Positions 8,200-16,344 of a stretch of 25,009 bases of DNA are shown piece by piece. A program made the position numbers and the translations under genes. Each line of letters begins with the position of its first letter. Position 1 is the first letter of the stretch. The stretch covers positions 1 through 25,009 of the IMG/VR virus record IMGVR_UViG_3300047548_001207. One strand, given 5' to 3'. The notes beneath the pieces are model-generated. The model was not told the origin of the DNA. It saw only the letters and a program-made list of their open reading frames with translations, and ran no database searches. The stretch is from a virus.

Positions 8200-9409
8200 A
8201 GAAGTAGAAGTAATTTCATCAGTATGTAAGAATAAGGATATTCATGTCCTGTTTGATAACAACGCAGATGAACTTATTAAAGACTGCTCAGATGTGTGGG
8301 GCTTTATTAAGGACTATTACGATCAAACACGGGAAGTGCCAGACGCCGATCTTATTGCTACAAGGTTCCGTGACTTTGACCCAGTAGATTCTGGTCCGAC
8401 TGTTTATCAGGTAGATAAATTGCGTCAGGCGTATCTAGATGAATCTATTAGGCTTTCATTGCGTAAGACGGCTCAGATGGTCAATGATAATGAGACTACT
8501 AGGGCTTTACAGGAATTGTCTAAAGACGTTACAAAGATGGCTCGTATCGGTGCAAAAGTAAGAGATATTGATGTAACAGATGTAGATAATGCTTTGGCGT
8601 ACTTTGAAAAGACGCGAAAGTCTGCAGAGAATGGCGAAGTAGGAATCAAGACGGATATCACATCATTCGATGTATGCCTGCCTATGGGAATTGCTAAGGG
8701 GCAGTTAGGAATTCTTCTTGCCTATCCTGCAATTGGAAAGAGTTGGTTAGCACTATATTTTGCCGTCCAAGCCTGGAAGCATGGATATAAGCCCATGGTT
8801 ATTAGTCTTGAAATGACTGAATATGAGGTTCGTAATAGGATCTTCACGATTATTGGTGACGGATTTTTTAGCCACCGTTCCCTTAGTGCTGGGCGGGTAA
8901 GTGATAATGAGTTTAAGTTATGGGCAGAAAAAGCCTTAGGAAATAAGCCGCCATTTAAGATTGTATCTAATGATACAGGGGCAGAAATGACTCCTAATCT
9001 TATTGCATCAAAGATTGACCAGTATCAGCCAGATATTGTTATCGTAGATTATCTGCAGTTGATGACCGACAATTCTGGAACTTCTAATAATGAAACGGTA
9101 AAGATTAAGAATCTATCTAGAGAACTAAAACTTCTTGCTATATCTCAGCAACTACCAATTCTTGCAATTGCATCTGCAACACCAGATGATTCTACAGATC
9201 TAGAATCTGTTCCACAACTTGGACAAGTTGCCTGGTCACGACAGATTGCATATGATGCAGACTGGGTTTTGGCTATGGGAAGAAAGGCAAACTCAGATAT
9301 TCTAGAAACAGCATTTCGTAAGAATAGGCATGGCTTTATGGGAGACTTCTATCTAGAAGTGGACTTTGATAAAGGAACGTTTAAGGAAATCTTAGATCCA
9401 ATTGAATAG
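8186..9409 (+). CDS. dnaB: DnaB-like replicative DNA helicase
   Basis: The 407-residue protein has a helical N-terminal domain (~1-150) and a RecA-fold C-terminal motor. Walker A is AYPAIGKS at residues 179-186 (A-x4-GKS). MVISLEMTEYEVRNRI at ~204-219 matches DnaB motif H1a/S-L-E-M. Walker B is IVIVDYLQLM at 284-293. KNRHGFMGDFYLEVDFDKGTF near the C-terminus is the typical arginine-finger/final strand region. The enzyme unwinds DNA 5'-3' ahead of the polymerase. It overlaps the preceding small gene. A phage primase and DnaE polymerase follow, which supports a phage-coded replisome. The N-terminal domain is shorter and more divergent than in bacterial DnaB. Confidence 0.9.
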   Translation: MSYLEEVEVISSVCKNKDIHVLFDNNADELIKDCSDVWGFIKDYYDQTREVPDADLIATRFRDFDPVDSGPTVYQVDKLRQAYLDESIRLSLRKTAQMVNDNETTRALQELSKDVTKMARIGAKVRDIDVTDVDNALAYFEKTRKSAENGEVGIKTDITSFDVCLPMGIAKGQLGILLAYPAIGKSWLALYFAVQAWKHGYKPMVISLEMTEYEVRNRIFTIIGDGFFSHRSLSAGRVSDNEFKLWAEKALGNKPPFKIVSNDTGAEMTPNLIASKIDQYQPDIVIVDYLQLMTDNSGTSNNETVKIKNLSRELKLLAISQQLPILAIASATPDDSTDLESVPQLGQVAWSRQIAYDADWVLAMGRKANSDILETAFRKNRHGFMGDFYLEVDFDKGTFKEILDPIE

Positions 9410-9417
9410 TTAACTAA

Positions 9418-9430
9418 CGGTATAATATAT
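9418..9430 (+). promoter_or_regulatory. Promoter -10 element CGGTATAATATAT (leaderless-type)
   Basis: A perfect TATAAT at 9421-9426 lies in the only gap of this region. The expected transcription start, 6-7 nt downstream, falls on or next to the ATG at 9433, and there is no Shine-Dalgarno. This would produce a leaderless mRNA, a form common in Actinobacteria. No good -35 is present at 16-18 nt spacing. The identical 13-mer recurs at 10615-10627. Confidence 0.55.
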
Positions 9431-9432
9431 TT

Positions 9433-9735
9433 ATGTCGTTTGTGGGACACAAAAGAATAAAAGAATTTCATATAGATGGCCTCATAGAGGACGACTCTGC
9501 TATTCCTAGTGTCCGACAAAGATATGAAACTATTCTTGTAGACATGATGAGATCAAACGGTTATGTCCCCCACCTTGACGTAGAGCCAGCCTTTAGCCTA
9601 GAATATAAGGAAAATAAGTATACCTTTTTGTTAACAGTTTATGGAGTATATGTTGGAAGGGCAAAGGCACAATGCTACCTAGCAGTAAGCGGAAACAATC
9701 TCATACCGATGAATACTACACATCGGGACAAATAG
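9433..9735 (+). CDS. Hypothetical protein between helicase and primase
   Basis: This 100-residue protein begins MSFVGHKRIKEFHIDGL. It has a predicted alpha/beta mix with a final beta hairpin (KYTFLLTVYGVYVG). No catalytic motif is visible. The gene follows a TATAAT box with no room for a leader, and its 3' end overlaps the primase gene by 64 nt. Its position suggests a helper in primosome function, but I can name no family with confidence. Confidence 0.55.
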   Translation: MSFVGHKRIKEFHIDGLIEDDSAIPSVRQRYETILVDMMRSNGYVPHLDVEPAFSLEYKENKYTFLLTVYGVYVGRAKAQCYLAVSGNNLIPMNTTHRDK

Positions 9736-10622
9736 CCTCTATTCTACAGTCCTGCGATATTAAGGTCGGCGGAGAAATTGATACGCACTTCCTTTTATTC
9801 TGCCCATTTCATTATAATGTTCATACTCCCGCCTGTGAGATAGATAAGAACAACGGTATGTTCATTTGCTTCTCATGCGGTGAGTCTGGGTCAATTACAG
9901 ATATGGTTATGAGGACAACTAATAGAAACTACTTTGAGGCCAGCCGCCTCATTCATTCTAAGCGTGATGATGTAGATATTGAGAGGGTAGTTCAAGAGAC
10001 TATTGATTCCTCTCTAGATCACGCAGAATTTGATATAGAGACTATTGAAAGATTGCATAGCAACCTCATGCAAAATAATCGTGCTAAGGAATACTTCTAT
10101 TCTAGAAACATTACCGATGGTTCATTTGTTAATTTTAAATTAGGGTATTCTGACAAGCAGGATATGGTTGTAGTTCCCGTATTTGATGAATTTAATAGAT
10201 GCTTAGGTTTTGTTGCTAGATCGGTGGAGGGAAAATCTTTTAAGAATAGCGTTGGCTTACCTAAGAGCAAGGTATTATTTAACCTTAATAAGGTAAAGAG
10301 ATCTTCTATTATTGTTGTCGAATCATCATTCGATGTTATTAGGTTAAACCAAGCAGGATTTAATGCGGTGGCAACTCTTGGGGCTACTGTGAGCAGAACA
10401 CAAATTCACTTGCTTCAGCAGTATGCAAAGAGTATTATTGTATGCCCTGATGCAGACGATGCTGGCAGAAAGATGGTAGATAGAATCGTCGGAGGAGTAA
10501 AAAATAAGGTCGTAGATGTTGTGTATCTTTCAGGTGCTAAAGATGTAGGAGATCTATCTGACCAGGAAATGAAGAATTTATTTAATCAGTATTCTGGAAA
10601 TACTTTAATTTTAGCGGTATAA
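9672..10622 (+). CDS. DnaG-type DNA primase (CHC2 zinc finger + TOPRIM)
   Basis: The product has 316 residues. The N-terminal zinc-binding domain has C44, H47, C66 and C69 (FCPFH, then FICFSCGESG), matching the CHC2 primase finger. A linker leads to the RNA-polymerase domain: a VVVPVFDEFNRCLGFVAR core (165-183), the TOPRIM glutamate E217 in IIVVESSFDV, and the metal-binding D260-x-D262 in CPDADDAG. It makes RNA primers for the lagging strand. It is shorter than bacterial DnaG and lacks a C-terminal helicase-binding domain, which is usual for phage versions. The start at ATG 9672 has a GGAAGGG site upstream and lies 64 nt inside the previous gene. The stop codon overlaps the next promoter's TATAAT. 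Confidence 0.88.
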   Translation: MLPSSKRKQSHTDEYYTSGQIASILQSCDIKVGGEIDTHFLLFCPFHYNVHTPACEIDKNNGMFICFSCGESGSITDMVMRTTNRNYFEASRLIHSKRDDVDIERVVQETIDSSLDHAEFDIETIERLHSNLMQNNRAKEYFYSRNITDGSFVNFKLGYSDKQDMVVVPVFDEFNRCLGFVARSVEGKSFKNSVGLPKSKVLFNLNKVKRSSIIVVESSFDVIRLNQAGFNAVATLGATVSRTQIHLLQQYAKSIIVCPDADDAGRKMVDRIVGGVKNKVVDVVYLSGAKDVGDLSDQEMKNLFNQYSGNTLILAV

Positions 10623-10627
10623 TATAT
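10615..10627 (+). promoter_or_regulatory. Promoter -10 element CGGTATAATATAT for the SSB-like gene
   Basis: TATAAT at 10618-10623 overlaps the primase stop codon. The surrounding 13-mer is identical to the one at 9418-9430. Transcription would start near 10630 and leave a ~42-nt leader with AGGAGA before ATG 10672. There is no convincing -35. Confidence 0.55.
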
Positions 10628-10632
10628 AAATC

Positions 10633-10649
10633 GGCCCACTTATAGGGTC
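10633..10649 (+). other. Hairpin in the leader of the SSB-like gene
   Basis: GGCCC (10633-10637) can pair with GGGTC (10645-10649) around a 7-nt loop, with one G-U pair. It sits between the predicted transcription start and the ribosome-binding site. It could be an autoregulatory operator, as phage ssDNA-binding proteins often repress their own translation. That idea is inference only. Confidence 0.35.
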
Positions 10650-10671
10650 AAATACTTCTAGGAGAAATACT

Positions 10672-11325
10672 ATGTCAGTTATTACAGGTTTAAAGAATAT
10701 CAAGAGTAAGATGGAGCGCCCCCAGGTAGAAGAAGGCGCACGCGCACGCTGGCTTAAGTTAGAGGATGGTCAGAGCGTTAAGATTCGTTTTGTTAATGAA
10801 CTAGATCCCGATTCACCTAATTATGATAAGAATCGTGGGCTTGCTATTGTTGTAGCAGAGCATACTAATCCAAAGGACTACCGTCGCAAGGGTCTTTGTA
10901 GCCTTGATGACGAGGGTCGCTGTTTTGGCTGTGAGATGCATCGTAAGGACCCTAAGGCTGGCTGGAAGGCACGGCTACGCTTCTACACAAACGTCCTTGT
11001 AGATGATGGCACAGAGCAGTATGTTGCAGTATGGTCGCAGGGCGTAGGGCAGAAGTCTCCCGCCACCAATATCCTCATTGAATACGCTGGTGATACCCAG
11101 TCAATTACTAACCTTCAATGGCGTCTTAAGAGGTCTGGTACAGGGACACAGACAAGTTATACACTTATCCCGCTAGCACCAGATACAGACAAGTTTGATT
11201 GGTCTGGTATTGAGCCATTCGAACTAGAAAAGGTTGCTGTCCGTCAGGTGGCATACCCAGACCAGGAAGCCTTCTACATGGGCCTTGACGTAGACACTAG
11301 TTCAAGTACATCAGTTGATTGGTAA
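10672..11325 (+). CDS. Putative single-stranded DNA-binding protein (gp32-like)
   Basis: The 217-residue protein begins with a basic leader (LKNIKSKMERP) and continues with beta strands typical of an OB fold (WLKLEDGQSVKIRFVNEL, with a second set near residues 100-155). A Cys/His cluster (C75, C84, C87 and H90, from GLCSLDDEGRCFGCEMH) resembles the zinc knuckle of T4 gp32-type proteins. The C-terminus is acidic with a final aromatic/acidic tail, as expected for SSBs that recruit partners. It has its own promoter-like TATAAT and a good AGGAGA site, and it sits between primase and polymerase. The assignment rests on architecture and context, so it could be another replication accessory protein. 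Confidence 0.65.
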   Translation: MSVITGLKNIKSKMERPQVEEGARARWLKLEDGQSVKIRFVNELDPDSPNYDKNRGLAIVVAEHTNPKDYRRKGLCSLDDEGRCFGCEMHRKDPKAGWKARLRFYTNVLVDDGTEQYVAVWSQGVGQKSPATNILIEYAGDTQSITNLQWRLKRSGTGTQTSYTLIPLAPDTDKFDWSGIEPFELEKVAVRQVAYPDQEAFYMGLDVDTSSSTSVDW

Positions 11326-11331
11326 ATAACC

Positions 11332-11361
11332 TTGATCGTTGAGTCGGCACTAGGATATACT
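11332..11361 (+). promoter_or_regulatory. Candidate promoter for the polymerase gene
   Basis: TTGATC at 11332-11337 and TATACT at 11356-11361 are separated by 18 nt. This gives a start near 11368 and a ~24-nt leader with TTGGAGAC before ATG 11392. The -10 lies in the loop of a hairpin (11347-11370). Confidence 0.45.
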
Positions 11362-11370
11362 TCCTAGTGC
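11347..11370 (+). other. 8-bp hairpin between the SSB-like and polymerase genes
   Basis: GCACTAGG (11347-11354) pairs perfectly with CCTAGTGC (11363-11370) around an 8-nt loop. Only a weak T-rich stretch follows (TTACTCATTTATT), so it is at best a poor intrinsic terminator for the upstream gene. It may instead be an RNA processing or stability element, or a dyad operator, because a -10 box occupies the loop. Confidence 0.4.
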
Positions 11371-11391
11371 TTACTCATTTATTGGAGACAA

Positions 11392-14300
11392 ATGTTTCAT
11401 AATCATCACTCACACTCATTTTATTCACTCCTAGATGGATATTCTTCACCAGAAGAATTGATTAAACGTGCTAAAGAAGTAGGAATGTCTGCTCTCAGCA
11501 TTACAGACCACGGGAGTTTGAGTAGCCATAGAGATATGGTAAAAGCGGCGGCAGATCATGGAGTTAAGCCTATCCTTGGGCTAGAGGCATATTTTACTAC
11601 AGATAGATTAGATAAGAGATCCCGCAAAGAGAGAACTCCAGATGATCAGATTTATAATCATCTTATTATTCTAGCCAAGAATGATAATGGGTTAAATAAT
11701 CTTAATAGATTATCAGAGAATGCCTGGGAAGAGGGTTTCTTTATCAAGCCCCGAACCGACTTTGACATGCTAGAAAAGTTTGGTAAAGATCTTGTTATTC
11801 TATCAGGCTGTATGAATGGAATGATATCTAAGGCAATTGAAAATGATAATGAGGCGGCAGCCATTCAGTATGCCAAATGGTATAAAGATGTATTCGGTGA
11901 TGACTTTTATATGGAGATTCAACCGCATAATCCTGCTTCACTCAACCATTCCCTACTTAGTCTTGCCGATAAACTGAGTATTAAGCCAGTAGTTACATTA
12001 GATTGTCACTTTGCTTCTCCAGAGGATAGGATTGCAGAGGAAATCATGCTTATTCTAGGAACGCACCCGAAGGTTCTTAAAGAGTCTGACTTTAATAAGA
12101 GTCGTAAAATTAAGGATCTGATGGAACGCCTTGACTATATCTATGGAGATCGTCAAATGTCATTTAAGGATTTGGATATTTGGCTGATGGGTTATCAAGA
12201 TGTTAAGGATCGAATGATTGCTCAGGGTATCGACAGAGAAGATATTTACGAGAACAGCGTTGAGATTAGTGAAAAGATAGATCAATACGATATTAAGTTT
12301 GGGGTAGATCTACTTCCTGTTAGTCATGCCGATCCAGACGTAGAACTCCGTCAAAAAGTCATGGATGGCCTTAGAGAAAGAGAACTTATTGAGCCAGAGT
12401 ATCTTGAGCGTGCCAAAGAAGAATTAGAGATTATTAAGCAAAAGAACTTTGCATCATACTTTATTGTCGTTTCCAATATGATTAATTGGGCTAAAGATCA
12501 GGGAATTTTGGTTGGTCCAGGTAGAGGGTCAGCGGCAGGAAGTTTAATTTGCTACGCACTAGGGATTACAGAGGTAGATCCACTAGAGCATAATCTACTA
12601 TTCTTCCGCTTTATTAATCCAGATAGAAATGACTTCCCCGATATTGATACTGACTATGAAGATCGCCGTCGCGGGGAAGTAAAAGATTATCTTATTGACG
12701 AATATAAGCATGTTGCATCTATTGCAACATTTAATACTTTCAGAGACAAGGGTGTTGTCAGGGACGTTGCTAGAGCCTTTAACATCCCTTTGTCGGAAGT
12801 AAATAAAGCATTGAAAGGTATTGAGACATGGGAAGAATTTATCCGCACTCCAGGCACCAAAGACTTCAGGGACAGGTATCCAGAAGTAGTAGAATACGCC
12901 GACAGGCTGCGTGGTCGAATTCGTGGTACTGGTTTGCACGCCGCTGGAATCGTTACATCTAAAACAGATATCTCTTCGTATGCACCTATTGAAACAAGAA
13001 AAGATTCTCATAGTGATAATAGAATCCCAGTAGTTGCGGTGGACATGGATCAGGCTGCGGAGATTGGCTTGATTAAGATTGACGCCCTTGGTCTGAAAAC
13101 CCTTACTGTCGTGAAAGATACGATAAATAGTATCAAGGAGCGCAAGGGTGTAGACATTGACTTAAAGAAAATTCCTATTGATGACCCAGAAGTCTATGCA
13201 GACCTAAGTGCTGGATTCACTAAAGGCGTCTTTCAAGCAGAAGCAACTCCATATACTAATCTTCTTATTAAGATGGGCGTAAGTAATCTTAATGAACTAG
13301 CCGCCTCAAACGCTCTTGTTCGCCCTGGTGCAATGAATACTATTGGCGCAGATTATATCAAGAGGAAGAAGGGGAGACAGGCTGTATCCTATATTCACCC
13401 AATTCTTAAAGATTTTACAGAAGATACCTATGGATGTATCCTTTATCAGGAGCAGGTCATGCAGGCGTGTGTATACTTAGGCGGCATGACAATGACAGAG
13501 GCAGATAAAGTCCGTAAGATTATTGGAAAGAAAAAGGATGCAAAAGAATTCGACCAGTTCAAGGATAAATTTATTTCTGGCGCTTCACGGCACATTTCTA
13601 AGGAGGCCGCAGAAAAACTATGGCATATGTTTGAGGCCCATGCTGGATACTCCTTTAATAAGAGTCACGCTGTTGCCTATTCTACGCTATCTTATTGGAC
13701 GGCATGGCTCAAGAGATACTACCCAATAGAGTTTATGTTCTCTTTGCTAAAGAATGAATTAGACAAAGACAAGCGCACAGATTATCTAATTGAGGCCAAG
13801 AGAATGAACATTAAAATTCGCTTGCCACATATCAATGAATCTGGTGAGGACTTTACTTTAGAGGGTGATGCTATTAGATTTGGCTTGGGAAATATTAAAT
13901 ACCTTTCCCAAGGAATTTCTAAGAAAATTATTGCCAAGAGACCATTTAATTCATACCAAGAGTTCGTAGAGTTTACGACAAAGAAGGGGTCGGGAGTAAA
14001 TAGCCGTGCAGTAGAGGCACTAAATAGAATTGGTGCGGCGGCGTTTGAAGACAATCCCCGATCTGGAAATGAGAGAGAGTACCTTTATGAATACCTTAAT
14101 GTTCCAGAGTTTGTTACGAATATTCCGCGATGGGTAGAGTCATACTTTAGACCACTAGAAGATTACGATGAAAGTGGAGCCTTCATCGTAATGGCTATGG
14201 TGAAGTCAATCAAGCGTGGTGACGGCTGGAGTAGGATTGAAATTGTAGATAAGACTGGCAGCGTCGGGGTATTTCATAACGCAGACACGGTAATTGAGCC

Positions 14301-14649
14301 AGGTAAGATTTATATCTTCCTTATTTCAGATAACAGAATCCTTTCATATCTAACACCAGATTCCCTTGACTCGTCTAACAATTCTTTTGTACAATTTCTA
14401 AAGGCAAAGACTATGGTCCTTGGCCCCGACGAGTATTTTGTCGTGGACATGGAGGCTAGGAAGACAAAGAAGGGCGACAAAATGGCTAACGCTGTTCTCG
14501 CCAATGAGGACAAAGATCTTATGTCCATAGTAATCTTTCCTACAATGTATGCGGAGGCAATTGCAAAAATGAAGCCAGGAACTAATTGCCGACCGATATT
14601 TTCAGAAACTTCATCTGGCGCTACTACATTAAAAGGTTTTATTCGATGA
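11392..14649 (+). CDS. dnaE: DNA polymerase III alpha subunit (DnaE type)
   Basis: The 1085-residue C-family polymerase is complete. The N-terminal PHP domain has HHSHSFYSLLDG (5-16), SITDHGSLS (37-45) and VTLDCHFASPED (201-212). The polymerase core has the nucleotide-binding VGPGRGSAAGS (374-384), the catalytic Asp pair in FPDIDTD (415-421), and the third Asp in LIKIDALGLKTL (~560). A long fingers/thumb region follows (YQEQVM, FNKSHAVAYSTLSYWTAWLK). The C-terminal OB-like domain (FIVMAMVKSIKRGDGWSRIE) ends the protein. It copies the phage genome with the phage helicase and primase. It is slightly shorter than bacterial DnaE and lacks an intein or an inserted exonuclease. Its stop overlaps the next start (ATGA). 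Confidence 0.95.
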   Translation: MFHNHHSHSFYSLLDGYSSPEELIKRAKEVGMSALSITDHGSLSSHRDMVKAAADHGVKPILGLEAYFTTDRLDKRSRKERTPDDQIYNHLIILAKNDNGLNNLNRLSENAWEEGFFIKPRTDFDMLEKFGKDLVILSGCMNGMISKAIENDNEAAAIQYAKWYKDVFGDDFYMEIQPHNPASLNHSLLSLADKLSIKPVVTLDCHFASPEDRIAEEIMLILGTHPKVLKESDFNKSRKIKDLMERLDYIYGDRQMSFKDLDIWLMGYQDVKDRMIAQGIDREDIYENSVEISEKIDQYDIKFGVDLLPVSHADPDVELRQKVMDGLRERELIEPEYLERAKEELEIIKQKNFASYFIVVSNMINWAKDQGILVGPGRGSAAGSLICYALGITEVDPLEHNLLFFRFINPDRNDFPDIDTDYEDRRRGEVKDYLIDEYKHVASIATFNTFRDKGVVRDVARAFNIPLSEVNKALKGIETWEEFIRTPGTKDFRDRYPEVVEYADRLRGRIRGTGLHAAGIVTSKTDISSYAPIETRKDSHSDNRIPVVAVDMDQAAEIGLIKIDALGLKTLTVVKDTINSIKERKGVDIDLKKIPIDDPEVYADLSAGFTKGVFQAEATPYTNLLIKMGVSNLNELAASNALVRPGAMNTIGADYIKRKKGRQAVSYIHPILKDFTEDTYGCILYQEQVMQACVYLGGMTMTEADKVRKIIGKKKDAKEFDQFKDKFISGASRHISKEAAEKLWHMFEAHAGYSFNKSHAVAYSTLSYWTAWLKRYYPIEFMFSLLKNELDKDKRTDYLIEAKRMNIKIRLPHINESGEDFTLEGDAIRFGLGNIKYLSQGISKKIIAKRPFNSYQEFVEFTTKKGSGVNSRAVEALNRIGAAAFEDNPRSGNEREYLYEYLNVPEFVTNIPRWVESYFRPLEDYDESGAFIVMAMVKSIKRGDGWSRIEIVDKTGSVGVFHNADTVIEPGKIYIFLISDNRILSYLTPDSLDSSNNSFVQFLKAKTMVLGPDEYFVVDMEARKTKKGDKMANAVLANEDKDLMSIVIFPTMYAEAIAKMKPGTNCRPIFSETSSGATTLKGFIR

Positions 14650-14984
14650 ATTTAGATACTCTTGCAGATAGATTACATAATACCGCCCAGCAAAAAGGAT
14701 TTTGGGAGCCACTATCTAGGATGGATGAACAAGACTTCTTTATTTTCTATTCAAAACAAATTGCCATGATTCATTCGGAGGCTACAGAAATTCTAGAGGC
14801 TTTAAGAAAAGATAAGGGCGATGAGGCGGTAGTTGAGGAGATCGCTGACCTAATTATTCGGACCCTGGACCTTTATAAAGGAATTAAAGTTTACTCTGGA
14901 GATCTGCCATCTTTAGACGAAGTGTTGATGAAGAAGTCTTTGACTAATCAAGAGCGTCCAAGGCTGCACGGCGTTCGTGGATGA
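14646..14984 (+). CDS. MazG-like nucleotide pyrophosphohydrolase
   Basis: The product has 112 residues from ATG 14646, which overlaps the polymerase stop (ATGA). An upstream in-frame ATG at 14586 would lie deep inside dnaE and is rejected. The central helices carry the MazG metal-binding pattern: IHSEATEILEALRKD, then EEIADLIIRTLDL, giving E-x-x-E and E-x-x-D. MazG-type enzymes hydrolyse (d)NTPs to NMPs and pyrophosphate, cleaning the nucleotide pool or lowering alarmone levels in phage infection. Coupling to the polymerase gene fits nucleotide-pool control during replication. Confidence 0.8.
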   Translation: MNLDTLADRLHNTAQQKGFWEPLSRMDEQDFFIFYSKQIAMIHSEATEILEALRKDKGDEAVVEEIADLIIRTLDLYKGIKVYSGDLPSLDEVLMKKSLTNQERPRLHGVRG

Positions 14985-14988
14985 TATA

Positions 14989-15219
14989 ATGAAGGCTTAC
15001 TTTCTTCATGGTTCAGATGGAGAAAAACTTATGGTCATTCGTGGCTATAGCGAAGACCTTATGCAAAGTATTATAGATACTTTGCAACGCTCAAGGGATG
15101 AGCGTATAAAAGAATTAGCATATATATTGGAGAGTCATTTTAATGAGCGACATGATGATGGAGGAAGTCCTATCAAGACTAGATCCAAAGATAAGAAAAA
15201 TGGTCGGAAGCGCGGCTGA
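14989..15219 (+). CDS. Small hypothetical protein
   Basis: The start is taken at ATG 14989 (MKAYFLHGSDGEKLMVIRGY), giving 76 residues. GTG 14977 in the same frame would overlap the MazG gene by 8 nt. The first half suggests a beta hairpin plus helix. The last ~30 residues are highly charged and basic (RSKDKKNGRKRG) and are read in a segment that overlaps the recA start by 77 nt, so they may be little constrained. No family is recognised. Confidence 0.45.
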   Translation: MKAYFLHGSDGEKLMVIRGYSEDLMQSIIDTLQRSRDERIKELAYILESHFNERHDDGGSPIKTRSKDKKNGRKRG

Positions 15220-16150
15220 CGTTGAAATACACAAACAAAAGACACCTAGCCTTTCACTAAATGTTGCTCTAAAAGGAGGTTTAGCGTATGGTAGACAGGT
15301 TCTTATCTGGGGAAATAAAAGTGCAGGTAAATCATCGTTCTGCCTACAGATTATCGCGGAAGCCCAAAAGGAAGGTAAATTATGCGCTTGGATAGATTCA
15401 GAACAATCCTACTCTCCAGAGTGGGCAGAAAAACTAGGCGTAGACTCACAATCCTTGATCTACTCCCCAGCCAAAACCATTAATGAAATGGTTGATGTTG
15501 GCACACAACTTATCCAGTCAGGTGTAGATCTTCTTGTTGTAGATTCTATCTCTGCACTTCTACCCGCTATCTATTTTGAGAAGGATGGGTCCGAACTTAA
15601 GCAATTGCAAGATACAAAGCAAATTGGCGCAGAGGCAAAGGATATGACTCATGCTGTAAAGATGCTGAACTATGTTAACGATAAAACTTTACTTATTCTT
15701 ATTTCTCAGCAACGTAACCAATTTGGATCTATGCACGCTAGCCATATTCCTACAGGAGGGATGGCGGTAAAATTCTTCTCTAGCACTATTATTAAACTAT
15801 GGTCTAGCGAAGCAGAGGCTTCATCTATTAAAGATAAGATTTCCGTTGGGGACAAACTCATTGAACAAAAAGTAGGTAGGCCAGTAAACTGGACAATTGA
15901 TTACAATAAAACTGGACCACAGTTTATTACAGGGTCGTATGACTTTTATTTTCAAGGCGGTCACGTTGGAGTAGATCATATTGCAGACCTCGTTGATACC
16001 GCTGAAATGCTTGGAGTAATTGAGCGCGGTGGTGCCTGGTATACTGTACTAGGAGAAAGAATTCAGGGTCGTGCCAATGTTATTGCAAGGGCTAGAGAGG
16101 ATCTTGATATGCAAGAAGAATTAACGAAGTTGGTGTATGAAAAAATATGA
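15143..16150 (+). CDS. recA: RecA-type recombinase
   Basis: The 335-residue protein has the RecA core: Walker A GNKSAGKS at residues 57-64, the switch/glutamate strand LCAWIDSEQSYSPEWAEKLGV (80-100, with catalytic E87), Walker B LLVVDSISALLP (130-141), and the DNA-binding L1/L2 region containing ISQQRNQFGSMHASHIPTGG and MAVKFFSS. It forms filaments on ssDNA and drives strand exchange in phage recombination and repair. A clear GGAGAG site precedes ATG 15143. The C-terminal domain is short and divergent, as in phage UvsX/RecA proteins. The stop overlaps the next start. Confidence 0.93.
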   Translation: MSDMMMEEVLSRLDPKIRKMVGSAADVEIHKQKTPSLSLNVALKGGLAYGRQVLIWGNKSAGKSSFCLQIIAEAQKEGKLCAWIDSEQSYSPEWAEKLGVDSQSLIYSPAKTINEMVDVGTQLIQSGVDLLVVDSISALLPAIYFEKDGSELKQLQDTKQIGAEAKDMTHAVKMLNYVNDKTLLILISQQRNQFGSMHASHIPTGGMAVKFFSSTIIKLWSSEAEASSIKDKISVGDKLIEQKVGRPVNWTIDYNKTGPQFITGSYDFYFQGGHVGVDHIADLVDTAEMLGVIERGGAWYTVLGERIQGRANVIARAREDLDMQEELTKLVYEKI

Positions 16151-16344
16151 TAGATCCTAAGGCTTTTATTACTGCCCCTAGTAAATCAGACTCAAAGTTT
16201 AAAAAGATTGACGGCACCTTTTCCTGTCCAGAGCAAGGCTGTTTTGAGGTAGCAACAACAGGAATGTATGATGCATCCAATAAAAAAGTTTACTGGACCT
16301 GTCCAAATGGACATGATGGAAGCGCTAGACTAGCCTATGAGTGA
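16147..16344 (+). CDS. Small zinc-binding protein
   Basis: This 65-residue protein overlaps the recA stop by 4 nt. Cys27 and Cys32 (FSCPEQGCFE) pair with Cys51 and His55 (WTCPNGHDGS) to form a likely zinc ribbon. It resembles tiny single-domain nucleic-acid-binding proteins. It is linked by overlap to RecA before it and the predicted endonuclease after it, so a recombination accessory role is plausible but unproven. Confidence 0.55.
   Translation: MIDPKAFITAPSKSDSKFKKIDGTFSCPEQGCFEVATTGMYDASNKKVYWTCPNGHDGSARLAYE

Noticed and set aside
14586-14645. Longer N-terminus for the MazG-like protein
   Set aside because: It would lie wholly inside the conserved end of dnaE. The ATGA overlap at 14646 is the natural start.
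14981-14991. TATAAT at the junction of the MazG-like and following gene as a promoter
   Set aside because: The box overlaps the start codon itself (TATAATG), leaving no room for initiation before the gene.
11392-16150. Intein or intron in dnaE or recA
   Set aside because: Both proteins read through all core motifs with normal spacing and no inserted splicing or homing domain.
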